Of a stretch of 64,000 bases of DNA, positions 27,115 through 36,081 are shown piece after piece. Position 1 is the stretch's first letter, and every line of letters begins with the position of its first letter. The notes beneath the pieces are model-generated. The model did not search any database and was not told where the DNA came from. It worked only from the letters and a program-made list of their open reading frames with translations. The translations under genes and the position numbers were made by a program. The DNA is from Chitinophagaceae bacterium (GTDB taxonomy: Bacteria > Bacteroidota > Bacteroidia > Chitinophagales > Chitinophagaceae): NCBI GenBank assembly GCA_017307735.1, contig JAFKGR010000004.1:248001-312000 (forward strand), given 5' to 3'.

Positions 27115-27147
27115 AAACCTATAAGGTTTCGGAAACCTTATAGGTTT
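27115..27147. repeat. Perfect palindrome, copy 2 (15-bp arms)
   Basis: Arms AAACCTATAAGGTTT and AAACCTTATAGGTTT with CGG between them, identical to copy 1 except for the loop. It lies 20 bp after the cytochrome stop and 40 bp before the lipoprotein gene. Confidence 0.8.
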
Positions 27148-27186
27148 AAAAAATAATTTATTAATCAAAATTTTTAATAACACAAA

Positions 27187-28354
27187 ATGATGAAACTACA
27201 ATCTCTCACTTCATTTATCATACTTATAGCATTGAGCGCTACCGTATTCAGCGCTTGCAAAAAAAATAATGATGTGGAAACGAATGTTCAGATTACAGGT
27301 ATAACCCCTGACTCGGGTCGCTATTCAACCATTGTTACTATAACAGGAACCGGCTTTAGCACGAATGCCTCAGAAAACCTGGTAAAGTTTAATGGCAAGG
27401 ACGCAGTTGTTCAATCTGCCACCCCATCTCAATTGACTGTAGTGGTACCCAAAGGTGCCGGAACAGGCCCGTTGAGTATTACCGTGGGTAGCAAAAGCGC
27501 TACCTATCCTGTTTTTAATTATATCCTGACTGTTACAGTTAGCACATTAGCAGAAAGTGCAACTCTTTTTGCGTATGGGCTAACTACCGATGCCCAAGGG
27601 AATATTTATAATTATGGACCATCAGGCAATATCACCAAAATAACACAGGAAGAAGAAGCCTCTTCCTTTGCTCAAGAGATGAGCGGCTTTGGAGGCTTTG
27701 GAATCACCGCTGATACACATCTGAATATCTATGCTTCAGCTTCTGACAGTTGTTATATATTCAAAATAACACCGGAAGGAGTAGTTTCTATATTGGCAGG
27801 AGATGGGCATAATGGTTTTGCAGATGGCCACGCCGGTTCAGCAAGATTTAATTATCCAATGGGAATTACTACCGACTCCAATGGGAACATTTATGTTGCC
27901 GATTTTGGCAATAATCGTATCCGAAAAATAACACCGGCAGGAACAGTTTCTACCTTGGCTGGAGGTGGAGCGCGAGGTTTTGCAGATGGTACTGGTAGTT
28001 CTGCACGTTTCAATTCTCCTTATGGAATAGCTGTTGATGGCCAAGGAAATATTTATGTTGCTGATCGTGACAATAATCGTATCCGGAAAATAACATCAGA
28101 CGGAGTAGTTTCTTGTTGATGGCCAAGGAAATATTTATGTTGCTGATCGTGACAATAATCGTATCCGGAAAATAACATCAGACGGAGTAGTTTCTACATT
28201 GGCTGGAGATGGAACGGACGGTTCTACAGATGGCTCTGGTAGTTCAGCAAAATTTTATAACCCAACCGGAATAGCTCTTGATGGCCAAGGAAATATTTAT
28301 GTTGCCGATTATGGCTATGGCAATAACCGAATCCGCAAAATAACTCAGAAATAA
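27187..28354 (+). pseudogene. IPT/TIG plus NHL-repeat lipoprotein, frameshifted by an 82-bp tandem duplication
   Basis: The reading frame from 27187 gives 310 residues and stops at 28119. It starts with a lipoprotein signal (LSATVFSAC, Cys near residue 23), an IPT/TIG domain (ITGITPDSGRYSTIVTITG, about 35-115) and NHL repeats of the form GNIYVADxxNNRIRKITPxG. At 28032-28195 an 82-bp unit is exactly doubled; 82 is not a multiple of three, so the second copy shifts frame into a stop. Removing one copy gives one 361-residue protein ending RIRKITQK at 28354. Likely a surface-exposed beta-propeller lipoprotein; it may be a real recent mutation or an assembly error. Confidence 0.85.
28032..28195 (+). 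repeat. Exact 82-bp tandem duplication
   Basis: Bases 28032-28113 are repeated without change at 28114-28195, beginning TGTTGATGGCC and ending GTAGTTTCT. The unit covers about one NHL repeat plus one base. Neighbouring NHL repeats are clearly diverged at DNA level, so perfect identity points to a very recent event or a sequence-assembly artefact. Confidence 0.95.
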
Positions 28355-28707
28355 AATTAGTGATAGAGCATGTCGAAAGGTAGCCAATGGATTCTTAATC
28401 TTCTAATCAAAAATCAAGAAACGTAGTCTAAGAAAAATACACTAAAAAATGGGCGAGTATTTAGTTGAATACTAAAATATAACCACACTAAATTCTTAGA
28501 TGTCCATGTTTAAATTTTAAACAAAATATTTACGATATCAAAAAACTAAAACCAAAACATCATGAAGATTCCAAAAATTCCCCGGTCTCCATAGCCTCGG
28601 TTGAAGTCCCCGATAGGAATCAGGACAAAAACCGGAATTAAGATTCAGCACCATACTTTCTCAACGATATATCTATTCGTTATTGTAACATTAAAACAAC
28701 AAACATT
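28355..28707. other. 353-bp intergenic region upstream of the T9SS protein
   Basis: AT-rich and without a convincing gene. It holds a 7-bp-arm dyad GTTTAAA-T-TTTAAAC and a very short open frame (MKIPKIPRSP). The last 30 bp before the ATG are A/T-rich, as for a Bacteroidota leader. No clear promoter pair was found. Confidence 0.5.
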
Positions 28708-31700
28708 ATGAATTTACGATTACACAGTCATCATTATTTCCATTTCAAAAAAGAAAACAACGGGAGCGATGGGGGATTTTGTAATACACAAAAATCTCCA
28801 GAACGAAACTCCTTTCACATCATGCAACTCGTGTTGCTGCTTATCTTTTTTTACACCGTCACCGGCAGCACTAACGCACAAACCATCCGCTATGTAAAAG
28901 CAGGCGCTACCGGAAGCGGAACTTCCTGGACAGATGATTCGGGCGATTTACAGGCAGCTATCAATGCATCTGTAGCCGGCGATCAGGTATGGGTGGCAAG
29001 GGGTACCTATAAACCAAAATATCGTGCGGACAACATGAGTAGTGCCAATGCAAATGACAGAAACAATGCTTTTGTATTAAAAAAAGACGTAAAAATTTAT
29101 GGCGGCTTTGCAGGGACCGAAACAACCCTGGCTCAGAGAGATTTATCAGTGTTAGCAAATAGGGCTCTATTAAGTGGGGATATCGGTGCTACTGGCGACA
29201 ACAGCGACAATGCGTATCATGTGGTTATCAGTGCAGGAGATGCGGGTACTTCAGAGTTAAATGGCTTTACAGTAAGTGGTGGAAATGCAGATGGAATTGG
29301 AGGTATTAGCATTAATTCACAAGTCCTGTCTAATTCCCTTGGTGGTGGAATTTACAATTCTCAATCATCTCCTATATTAAACAATCTAATAATTAAAGGG
29401 AATTCTACCAGTACCGGAGGCGGTGGAATTTTTAATTTAAGTTCATCTGCTGTTTTAAACAACATAGTTATTAGTGGAAATACTGCCAGCTTCGGAGGCG
29501 GAATTGAAAATTTTCAATCAACTACCTTTTTAACCAATGTTACTATTAGTGGAAATACTGCCAGCTCCGGAGGCGGAATTCAAAATTATTCTTCATCTCC
29601 TACGATCCACAACACGATTATCTACGGTAATAGTAGCGGAATCAATAATTCTGATGTTAATTCAATACCAATGATTGGCTATAGCCTGGTGCAGGGGTCA
29701 GCAGATGTTACCAATGGTAATATAGATGGCAGCGCCGATCCAAAATTTGTAAGCCCCGTTACTGCGGGATTAAATACCGGCGGTGATTATCATTTACAAC
29801 CAGGCAGTCCGGTCATTAACGCGGGCAACAATACCTATTATAATGCTGGTCAAATGCCTGACTTGTCAGCGATTACTACTGACCTTGCCGGAAATCCGCG
29901 TATTTCAGGTGTCAACATTGATATGGGTGCATATGAATATCATCAGCCGGTAAAATGGTTTGTAAAACCAGGTTCTTTGGATGCAGGTATTTCCTGGAGC
30001 GAGGCAGGCGATTTTCAAACGGTTATTGATAAGGCCGACAATGGTGATAGTGTTTTTGTTGCGAAAGGAACCTACCAACCCGCCAGTGGTTACCAATTCA
30101 TTATGAGACCGGGAGTAAAAATTTATGGCGGATTTGCCGGGACAGAGAGCAGTCTGAGCCAAAGGGATCTATCAGCAGGCAACGCCAGTATATTAAAGGG
30201 CAATGGCAGCAGAGTAATAAATGGTGGGATTGCAGTAAAAAGAGATGCAGTGTTGGACGGTTTCACTATTACAGGGGGAAATGCAGGTTTCTTTTATGGA
30301 GGAGGAATGTACAACCATGCCGTTTCACCTACTATCGCCAATTGTACTTTTGTCGGTAATTCGGCAACCCGGGGAGGAGGAATGTACAATGAAAGCTCTG
30401 CCCCGAACATCATCAATTGTATTTTTACAGATAATACTGCAACCGGATTCGGAGGCGCGATGTGTAACATCTCTACCCGTCCGTCTTTGATGATTACCAA
30501 TTGTACTTTTTTCAATAATAACGGAGCGGGTTTCGGCGGAGGGATTTTCAACCTTTACTATGCTCAGAATAGTATAATTACCAACTGCGTGTTTTGGGAT
30601 AATACAGCACCGGCTGATCAGCCAGATTTTATTTACCGGCAGGGTGATGGTACTCCTGTCTTCAATTATAACTATACACAAAGCGATTTTACCAGTATCG
30701 GTACGGGTAATATAACCGGTAGCAGTGATCCGTTTATAAACAGCAGCAATCCAGCCGGTACGGACGGTATTTTTGGTACTGCAGATGATGGGTTGAGGCT
30801 GATTGCAGGTAGTGCAACTGTAAACGCAGGCGATCCTCAGACCAATAGCACAAATTACACCGTGCAGGCAGGCAATACAGATATTACCGGCGCTGCCCGC
30901 ATACAAGATGGCATCATAGATATGGGCGCTTATGAAAGCGCGGTTCCCGTAGCAGGCACCATCAGCGGTGCAGGAATTGTATGTCCCGGTTCAAACAGCA
31001 CTACACTTACCCTGACCGGTTACGCCGGAAATATCCAGTGGCAGTCATCAACAGACAATGTAACATTTAATAATATTGAGGGAGCAAATGCAGCCACTTA
31101 TACCGCATCCAATCTCACTGCCACCACCTGGTATCAGGCTGTTGTTTCAAGTGGTACAGAAAGTGTGACATCTCCGGGTGTGGCTTTAACCTTAGATGTT
31201 CTTCCTGCCATTACGGTCACTAGCAGCAACCCGCATCTTTACTTTGGTGCGCCGGGCGATCAGACCTCAACCATAACGGCAACCGCTACAGGTGGCGCCG
31301 CTCCTTACACCATTACATTCAGCATTAACCGTGCATTAATCTCTGATTACATAAACGATGCAGGCGATGAAGTTTGGTCAGCGCCGGGTAGTACCACAAC
31401 CAGCGCCAATCCGCCTTCCGTATTTACAGGGATAGCGGACGGGGGATCTGCTTCCATTAATGTAGCACTGCTTGCCGATGCTGATATTACGGCAACAGTT
31501 ACCGACGCAAATGGTTGCTCACTGGCCGCTACAGCAGTTCATATCGTTGCGGAAGATGCACGTTGTTTTGCAGGCAAAAGCGGAAACGCAAAAGTATTGA
31601 TGTGTCATTTGACAGGCAGCGCCAAAAATCCCTATGTGGAAATTTGCGTTGATGCTGATGCGGTGCAGGAACATCTGGACGAGGGTGATATGTTAGGCAG

Positions 31701-32055
31701 TTGCAGCATGAGCAGCAGGGATATGGGTAATGGCATTTTCAATTCAACTGTAAATCCTGCTTCAGCTATTGCTCCGGAAACCAGCAACAAAGAAGAAAAC
31801 CGCGGCAAACTATCCGTAAAAGTTATGCCAAACCCGTCCTCCAATTTCTTTACTTTAGGATTAGAAAGTCAAAGTATGGAAAAGGTTCAACTAACCATTT
31901 CAGATATTACAGGAAGAATCGTTGAACGCAGAGCCAATGTACCGGCAAACAGCACTTTGCAATTGGGCAGTGGTTATCATTCCGGTATTTACATTGCTGA
32001 ATTTGTTCAGGGGGGTGATAAGGTAACTATCCGGTTGATAAAAGCAGGAAAGTGA
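28708..32055 (+). CDS. Large T9SS cargo: two right-handed beta-helix (choice-of-anchor Q) modules
   Basis: This 1115-residue protein appears to be exported by the type IX system and attached to the cell surface. A hydrophobic signal lies at about residues 39-58 (MQLVLLLIFFYTVTGSTNAQ); the upstream 38 residues are long for a signal, so an ATG at 28822 is an alternative start. Two related modules follow: about 60-405 (IRYVKAGATGSGTSW, KIYGGFAGTETTLAQRD) and about 413-740 (KWFVKPGSLDAGISW, KIYGGFAGTESSLSQRD), each with G-rich rungs such as GNTASFGGGIEN and ending IDMGAYE. An Ig-like stretch and a PKD-like segment follow, then a type A sorting domain (KVMPNPSSNFFTLGL to the end). It is monocistronic with a terminator behind it. 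Ligand or substrate unknown. Confidence 0.88.
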   Translation: MNLRLHSHHYFHFKKENNGSDGGFCNTQKSPERNSFHIMQLVLLLIFFYTVTGSTNAQTIRYVKAGATGSGTSWTDDSGDLQAAINASVAGDQVWVARGTYKPKYRADNMSSANANDRNNAFVLKKDVKIYGGFAGTETTLAQRDLSVLANRALLSGDIGATGDNSDNAYHVVISAGDAGTSELNGFTVSGGNADGIGGISINSQVLSNSLGGGIYNSQSSPILNNLIIKGNSTSTGGGGIFNLSSSAVLNNIVISGNTASFGGGIENFQSTTFLTNVTISGNTASSGGGIQNYSSSPTIHNTIIYGNSSGINNSDVNSIPMIGYSLVQGSADVTNGNIDGSADPKFVSPVTAGLNTGGDYHLQPGSPVINAGNNTYYNAGQMPDLSAITTDLAGNPRISGVNIDMGAYEYHQPVKWFVKPGSLDAGISWSEAGDFQTVIDKADNGDSVFVAKGTYQPASGYQFIMRPGVKIYGGFAGTESSLSQRDLSAGNASILKGNGSRVINGGIAVKRDAVLDGFTITGGNAGFFYGGGMYNHAVSPTIANCTFVGNSATRGGGMYNESSAPNIINCIFTDNTATGFGGAMCNISTRPSLMITNCTFFNNNGAGFGGGIFNLYYAQNSIITNCVFWDNTAPADQPDFIYRQGDGTPVFNYNYTQSDFTSIGTGNITGSSDPFINSSNPAGTDGIFGTADDGLRLIAGSATVNAGDPQTNSTNYTVQAGNTDITGAARIQDGIIDMGAYESAVPVAGTISGAGIVCPGSNSTTLTLTGYAGNIQWQSSTDNVTFNNIEGANAATYTASNLTATTWYQAVVSSGTESVTSPGVALTLDVLPAITVTSSNPHLYFGAPGDQTSTITATATGGAAPYTITFSINRALISDYINDAGDEVWSAPGSTTTSANPPSVFTGIADGGSASINVALLADADITATVTDANGCSLAATAVHIVAEDARCFAGKSGNAKVLMCHLTGSAKNPYVEICVDADAVQEHLDEGDMLGSCSMSSRDMGNGIFNSTVNPASAIAPETSNKEENRGKLSVKVMPNPSSNFFTLGLESQSMEKVQLTISDITGRIVERRANVPANSTLQLGSGYHSGIYIAEFVQGGDKVTIRLIKAGK

Positions 32056-32077
32056 TTTCTTGAATCTTAAAATCCGA

Positions 32078-32112
32078 AGAGGCTGCCTTAAAAAAGCAGT
32101 CTCTTTTTTTAG
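32078..32112 (+). terminator. Rho-independent terminator after the T9SS gene
   Basis: AGAGGCTGC (32078-32086) pairs with GCAGTCTCT (32096-32104) with one G-U pair, loop of 9, followed by a run of T. It begins 23 bp after the stop codon. Confidence 0.85.
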
Positions 32113-32189
32113 TGTGTCAGTCATGTATAAATACATAGGGTGAAATTTTCTTTTGTTTTTCACCCAAATGATTTGAATTGATAAATGAT

Positions 32190-32238
32190 TTTGCAATTTT
32201 TAATTTTTAATTTTGAATTTTTAATTCTCAATTCTTAA
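32190..32238 (+). repeat. AT-rich heptameric repeat array (NNNNNAA units)
   Basis: Seven consecutive 7-bp units, all ending in AA: TTTGCAA, TTTTTAA twice, TTTTGAA, TTTTTAA, TTCTCAA, TTCTTAA. The 7-bp period and closing AA are shared with the array at 14846-14901 although base content differs. Confidence 0.65.
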
Positions 32239-32334
32239 TTGCCTTTCCTCTGACCAAAGTCATTTAAACTACCGACGGATATCATTGACGGCCTTATCAG
32301 GTGAATTTAAATTACCGTCATAAAACTTAAAAAA

Positions 32335-32739
32335 ATGAAAATGATATTTTTGGTGGTTGGGCTATTATCAACAATGATGGTAGCCGCACAAATAAACAAT
32401 ACACGCGATTATTACTTAACTAAAAGCAAGAATCAAAAAACCATCGGATGGATCCTGGCAGGCAGTGTTGCCGGCCTTATTGTTGGAGACCAGGATAATA
32501 GCAACAATGGTTCTAATAATTCGGGTTTGGATTTAGGCCCAAATTTCGATGTGGGGTTATGGTTAGTGGGCGGAGGAATTGCTGCCGGCCTGGCAAGTAT
32601 TCCCTTTTTCATAAGTTCCCGGAAAAATGCCCGCAAGGCAGGGGCTATAGGTCTCAGCAATCAAAAGATCGTTATGCCGCAAGGTTCCGCATTCACTACA
32701 AAAATGCAACCCACAGTTTCTCTTAAAATCCCTTTGTAA
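32335..32739 (+). CDS. Hypothetical small membrane protein
   Basis: The 134-residue protein has a signal-like start (MKMIFLVVGLLSTMMVAAQ), a tyrosine/lysine segment (RDYYLTKSKNQKTIGW), a first hydrophobic segment (ILAGSVAGLIVGD), an Asn/Ser-rich linker, a second hydrophobic segment (GLWLVGGGIAAGLASIPFFI) and a basic tail. Bacteroidota genomes carry many such two-segment proteins of unknown role. M3 is an alternative start. It is alone, 95 bp before the DUF3574 lipoprotein. Confidence 0.7.
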   Translation: MKMIFLVVGLLSTMMVAAQINNTRDYYLTKSKNQKTIGWILAGSVAGLIVGDQDNSNNGSNNSGLDLGPNFDVGLWLVGGGIAAGLASIPFFISSRKNARKAGAIGLSNQKIVMPQGSAFTTKMQPTVSLKIPL

Positions 32740-32832
32740 TTTCAGTTTATTGGTGGCATAGTGAAGGCCACCTGACCTCTGCATATTATTCAGCCAAGCC
32801 CGGTTTCCCGTCTGATTATTTATCTTTACCCA

Positions 32833-33207
32833 ATGTCTTTTAGGCTATTGCTTATTTGTTTTATTTTGACTTCCTGCTCTGCCAGTCGCTATACAGAAAC
32901 TGCTTTATACTTTGGTCAGTCCAGGCCGGACGGAAGTTTGATAACGCAAAACGAATGGGAAAGTTTTAAAGGAGAACTGGTTGCAAGGATATTTAAGGAG
33001 GGTAGCACTGTTCTCAATGGCACCGGAAGCTGGTATGATACGGCGAGCAAGAGGCTGATTAATGAACCGACTTATGTGGTTATCTTCTATTATAAAAATT
33101 CGCAAAGAATTTCTACCCAAATAGATAGTTTAAGGCATTTCTATAAAATCAGATTTCAACAACAATCGGTTTTGCGGGTGGATAAAAAGGTGAAAGTGGA
33201 TTTTTGA
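32833..33207 (+). CDS. DUF3574 lipoprotein
   Basis: The 124-residue protein begins with a short lipoprotein signal (MSFRLLLICFILTSC, acylated Cys at 15). The mature part matches DUF3574: ALYFGQSRPDGSLITQNEW, RIFKEGSTVLNGTGSW, and a closing YKIRFQQQSVLRVDKKVKVDF-like end. The family is a small periplasmic/outer-membrane lipoprotein of unknown function found across proteobacteria and Bacteroidota. It ends convergent to the molybdenum-cofactor operon. Confidence 0.85.
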   Translation: MSFRLLLICFILTSCSASRYTETALYFGQSRPDGSLITQNEWESFKGELVARIFKEGSTVLNGTGSWYDTASKRLINEPTYVVIFYYKNSQRISTQIDSLRHFYKIRFQQQSVLRVDKKVKVDF

Positions 33208-33290
33208 ATGGCCGTTCTTTTCTGTTTTATTTTTATCGGAATATTCTTTAATCGTTAAAATACTTTGCGGAGAAATTATCAAAGCAAATG

Positions 33291-34238
33291 TTATTCTGAT
33301 GACGGAGAATTATGCTTTGTCCACGATTCTTCCTTTGGCTGGTAGTTGATAATTTTAAACAAGTGCAATACATAGGGAAACAATGCGTCCATACTTTCGC
33401 TTGCTCCACGTGTTGAACCGGGCATAGCGATAATCAGCGTATTCCCTTTTAAACCTGCTATGCTTCTGGACAGCATGGAGTAGGGCGTTTGCTCCTGGCC
33501 GTAATTTCTGGCAGCTTCGCTGATTCCCGGAATTTCTCTGTCAAGCAACGGCCTGATTGCTTCTGGTGTTACATCTCTTGGCGAAAGACCCGTTCCTCCG
33601 GTTATCAGAATCATGTCCAAATTAGCCGCGCATAAGTCCTGAACTTTTTCCTGAATCACTTTTATTTCATCAGGGATGATGCTGTAATCTTTCACATAGA
33701 TATTATATTTCTCAAGTTTACTGATGATCGCTTTGCCGGCGCTGTCCTGTTTTTTTCCTGCGGAAATACTATCAGAGCATACCAGAACACCGGCAATAAA
33801 GTCTTTGAAATTTTGGTCGGCGTATTGCGATTTGCCTCCTTTCTTCTTCAGCAGTTTGATATTTTTTATCTCTATTCCTTTGTCAATGGGTTTTAGCATA
33901 TCATAAATGGTGAGTGCTACGACCGAAGCACCGTGCATGGCTTCCACTTCCACACCTGTGCGGTAAATGGTATGAACTTCCACTTCAATAATAATATCCA
34001 GTCCATCAATTCTGTGTGTCACGGCGGCCGATTCTATCGGCAATGGATGGCAGTCGGGAATCATATCGCTGGTGCGTTTGATGCCGAACAGGCCAGCTAC
34101 ACGACTGGCCTCCAGCACATCGCCCTTGGGTACGGTTTTGTTGAGGATGGCCTCAATTGTTTTTTCTGAACTTACACTGACAGTCGCCTGCGCAATGGCA
34201 GAACGATGCGTTTTGATTTTATTGGTGATGTCAATCAT
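33291..34238 (-). CDS. moaCB: Bifunctional MoaC–MoaB molybdopterin biosynthesis protein
   Basis: MoaC, with MoaA, makes cyclic pyranopterin monophosphate; MoaB/MogA proteins adenylylate molybdopterin before metal insertion. Both are fused here in 315 residues. Residues about 1-150 are MoaC-like ([41 protein letters not shown]), and about 155-305 MoaB-like ([19 protein letters not shown], the [17 protein letters not shown] signature, and [16 protein letters not shown]). MoaC/MoaB fusions are known in Bacteroidota. It is last in the Moco operon, 3 bp from moaE. Confidence 0.95.
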   Translation of the reverse strand: MIDITNKIKTHRSAIAQATVSVSSEKTIEAILNKTVPKGDVLEASRVAGLFGIKRTSDMIPDCHPLPIESAAVTHRIDGLDIIIEVEVHTIYRTGVEVEAMHGASVVALTIYDMLKPIDKGIEIKNIKLLKKKGGKSQYADQNFKDFIAGVLVCSDSISAGKKQDSAGKAIISKLEKYNIYVKDYSIIPDEIKVIQEKVQDLCAANLDMILITGGTGLSPRDVTPEAIRPLLDREIPGISEAARNYGQEQTPYSMLSRSIAGLKGNTLIIAMPGSTRGASESMDALFPYVLHLFKIINYQPKEESWTKHNSPSSE

Positions 34239-34241
34239 ATT

Positions 34242-34685
34242 TCAGGTATTTACTTTCCATTGTGTGGTTGCGTTTTCAAATATTTCCTTTCCCCAAACAG
34301 GCACTTCTTTTTTTATTCTTTCAACAATCGCTTCGCAGGCATCAATGGCATCTTTCCGGTGCGCAGCGGATGTGAAAACCATCAGGCTGATTTCTCCTGC
34401 TTTCACGATGCCCAGGCTGTGATAAATGTGCAGGCAGATGAGTGGAAATTTTTTAAAACCATCTTCACGTATTTCGTAAAGTTTTTCTTCTGCCATCTCC
34501 TGATAGGCTGTGTATTCTATTGCAGCAACTAATTGGTCTTCTATTTTGTCGTTGCGTACCTGGCCGAGGAAAATACTGTGTGCACCGATGTTTGTTTTCC
34601 GGTTGTGATTTTCAATGGAGATTGCAATAAAAGAAGGACTAATCGGCCCATCAACAAATACGGTATGTTTTTTTGTTTTTTCCAT
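34242..34685 (-). CDS. moaE: Molybdopterin synthase catalytic subunit MoaE
   Basis: MoaE pairs with thiocarboxylated MoaD and moves sulfur into precursor Z to make molybdopterin. The 147-residue protein shows GAHSIFLGQVRND with the conserved Arg, AIEYTAYQEMAEEKL, HIYHSLGIVKAGEISLMV, the AAHRKDAIDACEAIVERIK motif and the active-site lysine region VPVWGKEIF; in E. coli the equivalent is PIWKRE, so one residue differs next to the catalytic Lys. Length fits the family. It lies between moeB and moaCB with gaps of 5 and 3 bp. Confidence 0.95.
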   Translation of the reverse strand: MEKTKKHTVFVDGPISPSFIAISIENHNRKTNIGAHSIFLGQVRNDKIEDQLVAAIEYTAYQEMAEEKLYEIREDGFKKFPLICLHIYHSLGIVKAGEISLMVFTSAAHRKDAIDACEAIVERIKKEVPVWGKEIFENATTQWKVNT

Positions 34686-34690
34686 AGTGG

Positions 34691-35836
34691 TCAGGTTTTT
34701 GCAGAAGAAACTGAGAAAGTCAATAATGATTTTTTATACGCAATGATACCTCCCTCCAAATTATAAGCCTTACAATGTGGATACCTTTCTAAAAGTAAGT
34801 TCAATGCCGTTAAACTGCGCTGTCCTGATTTGCAGAACAGCACAACTCTTTCTTTTAAATTGAGTTTTGTTATTCCGTCTTCAAACTCACTCAAAGGCAA
34901 TTGAATGTACGGAAACTCATTCACGAGAGGTAATTCTCCGCACTCACGAACGTCTATCACTGTTATATCATTCTTCTTTCTGAGTATTTCAAATTCTTCC
35001 GGCGAAATTTCCAAATGTTGACAGGTGTTTCCGCAGAACCACTCATAATTGAATTGTTTGAATTCTTCAATTGTTTTGGGGACAAAATGATTTTTCTGTT
35101 TTGATGGAGTAATTTCAAATTCGTAAAACAAATTCTCCAGGACATTGCAGGATAGAATTTTATTGCTTAATGGCGTTCCAATGCCGGTAATGATTTTGAT
35201 AGCTTCGGTAGCCTGCATGGTACCGATGATTCCCGGTAATACTCCCAAAACGCCGGCTTCATTGCATGATGGTACAGTTTCCGGTCTGGGCGGCTCAGGA
35301 AATAAATCCCGGTAATTGGCTGAATAATTGTCATCGCTCGCCCGGAGATTGAAAACGCCTGCCTGGCCTTCATAGCGCAATACAGAACCATACACCAATG
35401 GTTTGTGAAGCAACACACAAGCATCGTTTACCAGATACCGGGTAGCGAAATTATCCGTTCCGTCAATCACTATGTCATATCCGCTGATAATCTCAACAGC
35501 ATTTGCAGATTCAATTTTTGTTTGATGAACAATGAATTCAATATCGGGATTGAACTTCATTAATTTTTCTGCCGCTGTTTGTGCTTTATATTTTCCGATA
35601 TCATCAACATTAAAAAGAGTTTGTCTTTGCAGATTGGTGAGCTCAACTACGTCAAAGTCAAGAATGCCGATGGTGCCTACTCCTGCTGCGGAAAGATATT
35701 GAAGTGCCGGGCAGCCCAATCCGCCGGCGCCTATCATCAGCACACGCGAGTGGTGCAACTTTTCCTGCCCGGTTATTCCAAAATCATTCAGTAAAAGCTG
35801 CCGCTCATAACGTTGATATGATTGATTTGGTTTCAT
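34691..35836 (-). CDS. moeB: MoeB/ThiF-type adenylyltransferase fused to a rhodanese domain
   Basis: This enzyme adenylates the C-terminal Gly-Gly of MoaD and helps load sulfur on it. Residues about 5-250 are the E1-like domain, with the nucleotide loop MIGAGGLGCPALQYLSAAG (36-41 GAGGLG), DFDVVELTNLQRQ, DGTDNFATRYLVND and SCNEAGVLGVLPGIIG. Residues about 275-378 are a rhodanese domain with the catalytic loop VVLFCKSGQRS, the Cys being the sulfur carrier. The first zinc CxxC of E. coli MoeB is replaced here (SANYRDLFPE). The fusion is reminiscent of MOCS3/MoeZ. moaD lies 5 bp upstream, moaE 5 bp downstream. Confidence 0.93.
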   Translation of the reverse strand: MKPNQSYQRYERQLLLNDFGITGQEKLHHSRVLMIGAGGLGCPALQYLSAAGVGTIGILDFDVVELTNLQRQTLFNVDDIGKYKAQTAAEKLMKFNPDIEFIVHQTKIESANAVEIISGYDIVIDGTDNFATRYLVNDACVLLHKPLVYGSVLRYEGQAGVFNLRASDDNYSANYRDLFPEPPRPETVPSCNEAGVLGVLPGIIGTMQATEAIKIITGIGTPLSNKILSCNVLENLFYEFEITPSKQKNHFVPKTIEEFKQFNYEWFCGNTCQHLEISPEEFEILRKKNDITVIDVRECGELPLVNEFPYIQLPLSEFEDGITKLNLKERVVLFCKSGQRSLTALNLLLERYPHCKAYNLEGGIIAYKKSLLTFSVSSAKT

Positions 35837-35841
35837 CTGTT

Positions 35842-36081
35842 TTATCCTCCCGAAAAAGGTGGAAGCAGCGCCACAGTATCATCGTGATGCAACTCAACAT
35901 CTTCCCGGATAATTTTTTTATTAACTGCGATTAAAAAATTTATAGACTTCAAATCTGGAAAATCCTTCAACAGTAAACGATTGAATTCTCCTGTGGTTTT
36001 TATATCAGAGATACTCCAACTGTTCTTTCCGGTAACCTCGGCCATCTGGCCAAAAGCAAGAATATTAATTTTCATTTTCAA
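35842..36081 (-). CDS. moaD: Molybdopterin synthase sulfur-carrier subunit MoaD
   Basis: This 79-residue ubiquitin-like protein carries sulfur as a thiocarboxylate on its C-terminus, which ends VALLPPFSGG; the diglycine is diagnostic. The start MKMKINILAFGQMAEVTGK and the central FLIAVNKKIIRED fit the fold. It overlaps the end of mobA by 17 bp and precedes moeB by 5 bp, so stoichiometric production with its activating enzyme is likely. Confidence 0.94.
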   Translation of the reverse strand: MKMKINILAFGQMAEVTGKNSWSISDIKTTGEFNRLLLKDFPDLKSINFLIAVNKKIIREDVELHHDDTVALLPPFSGG

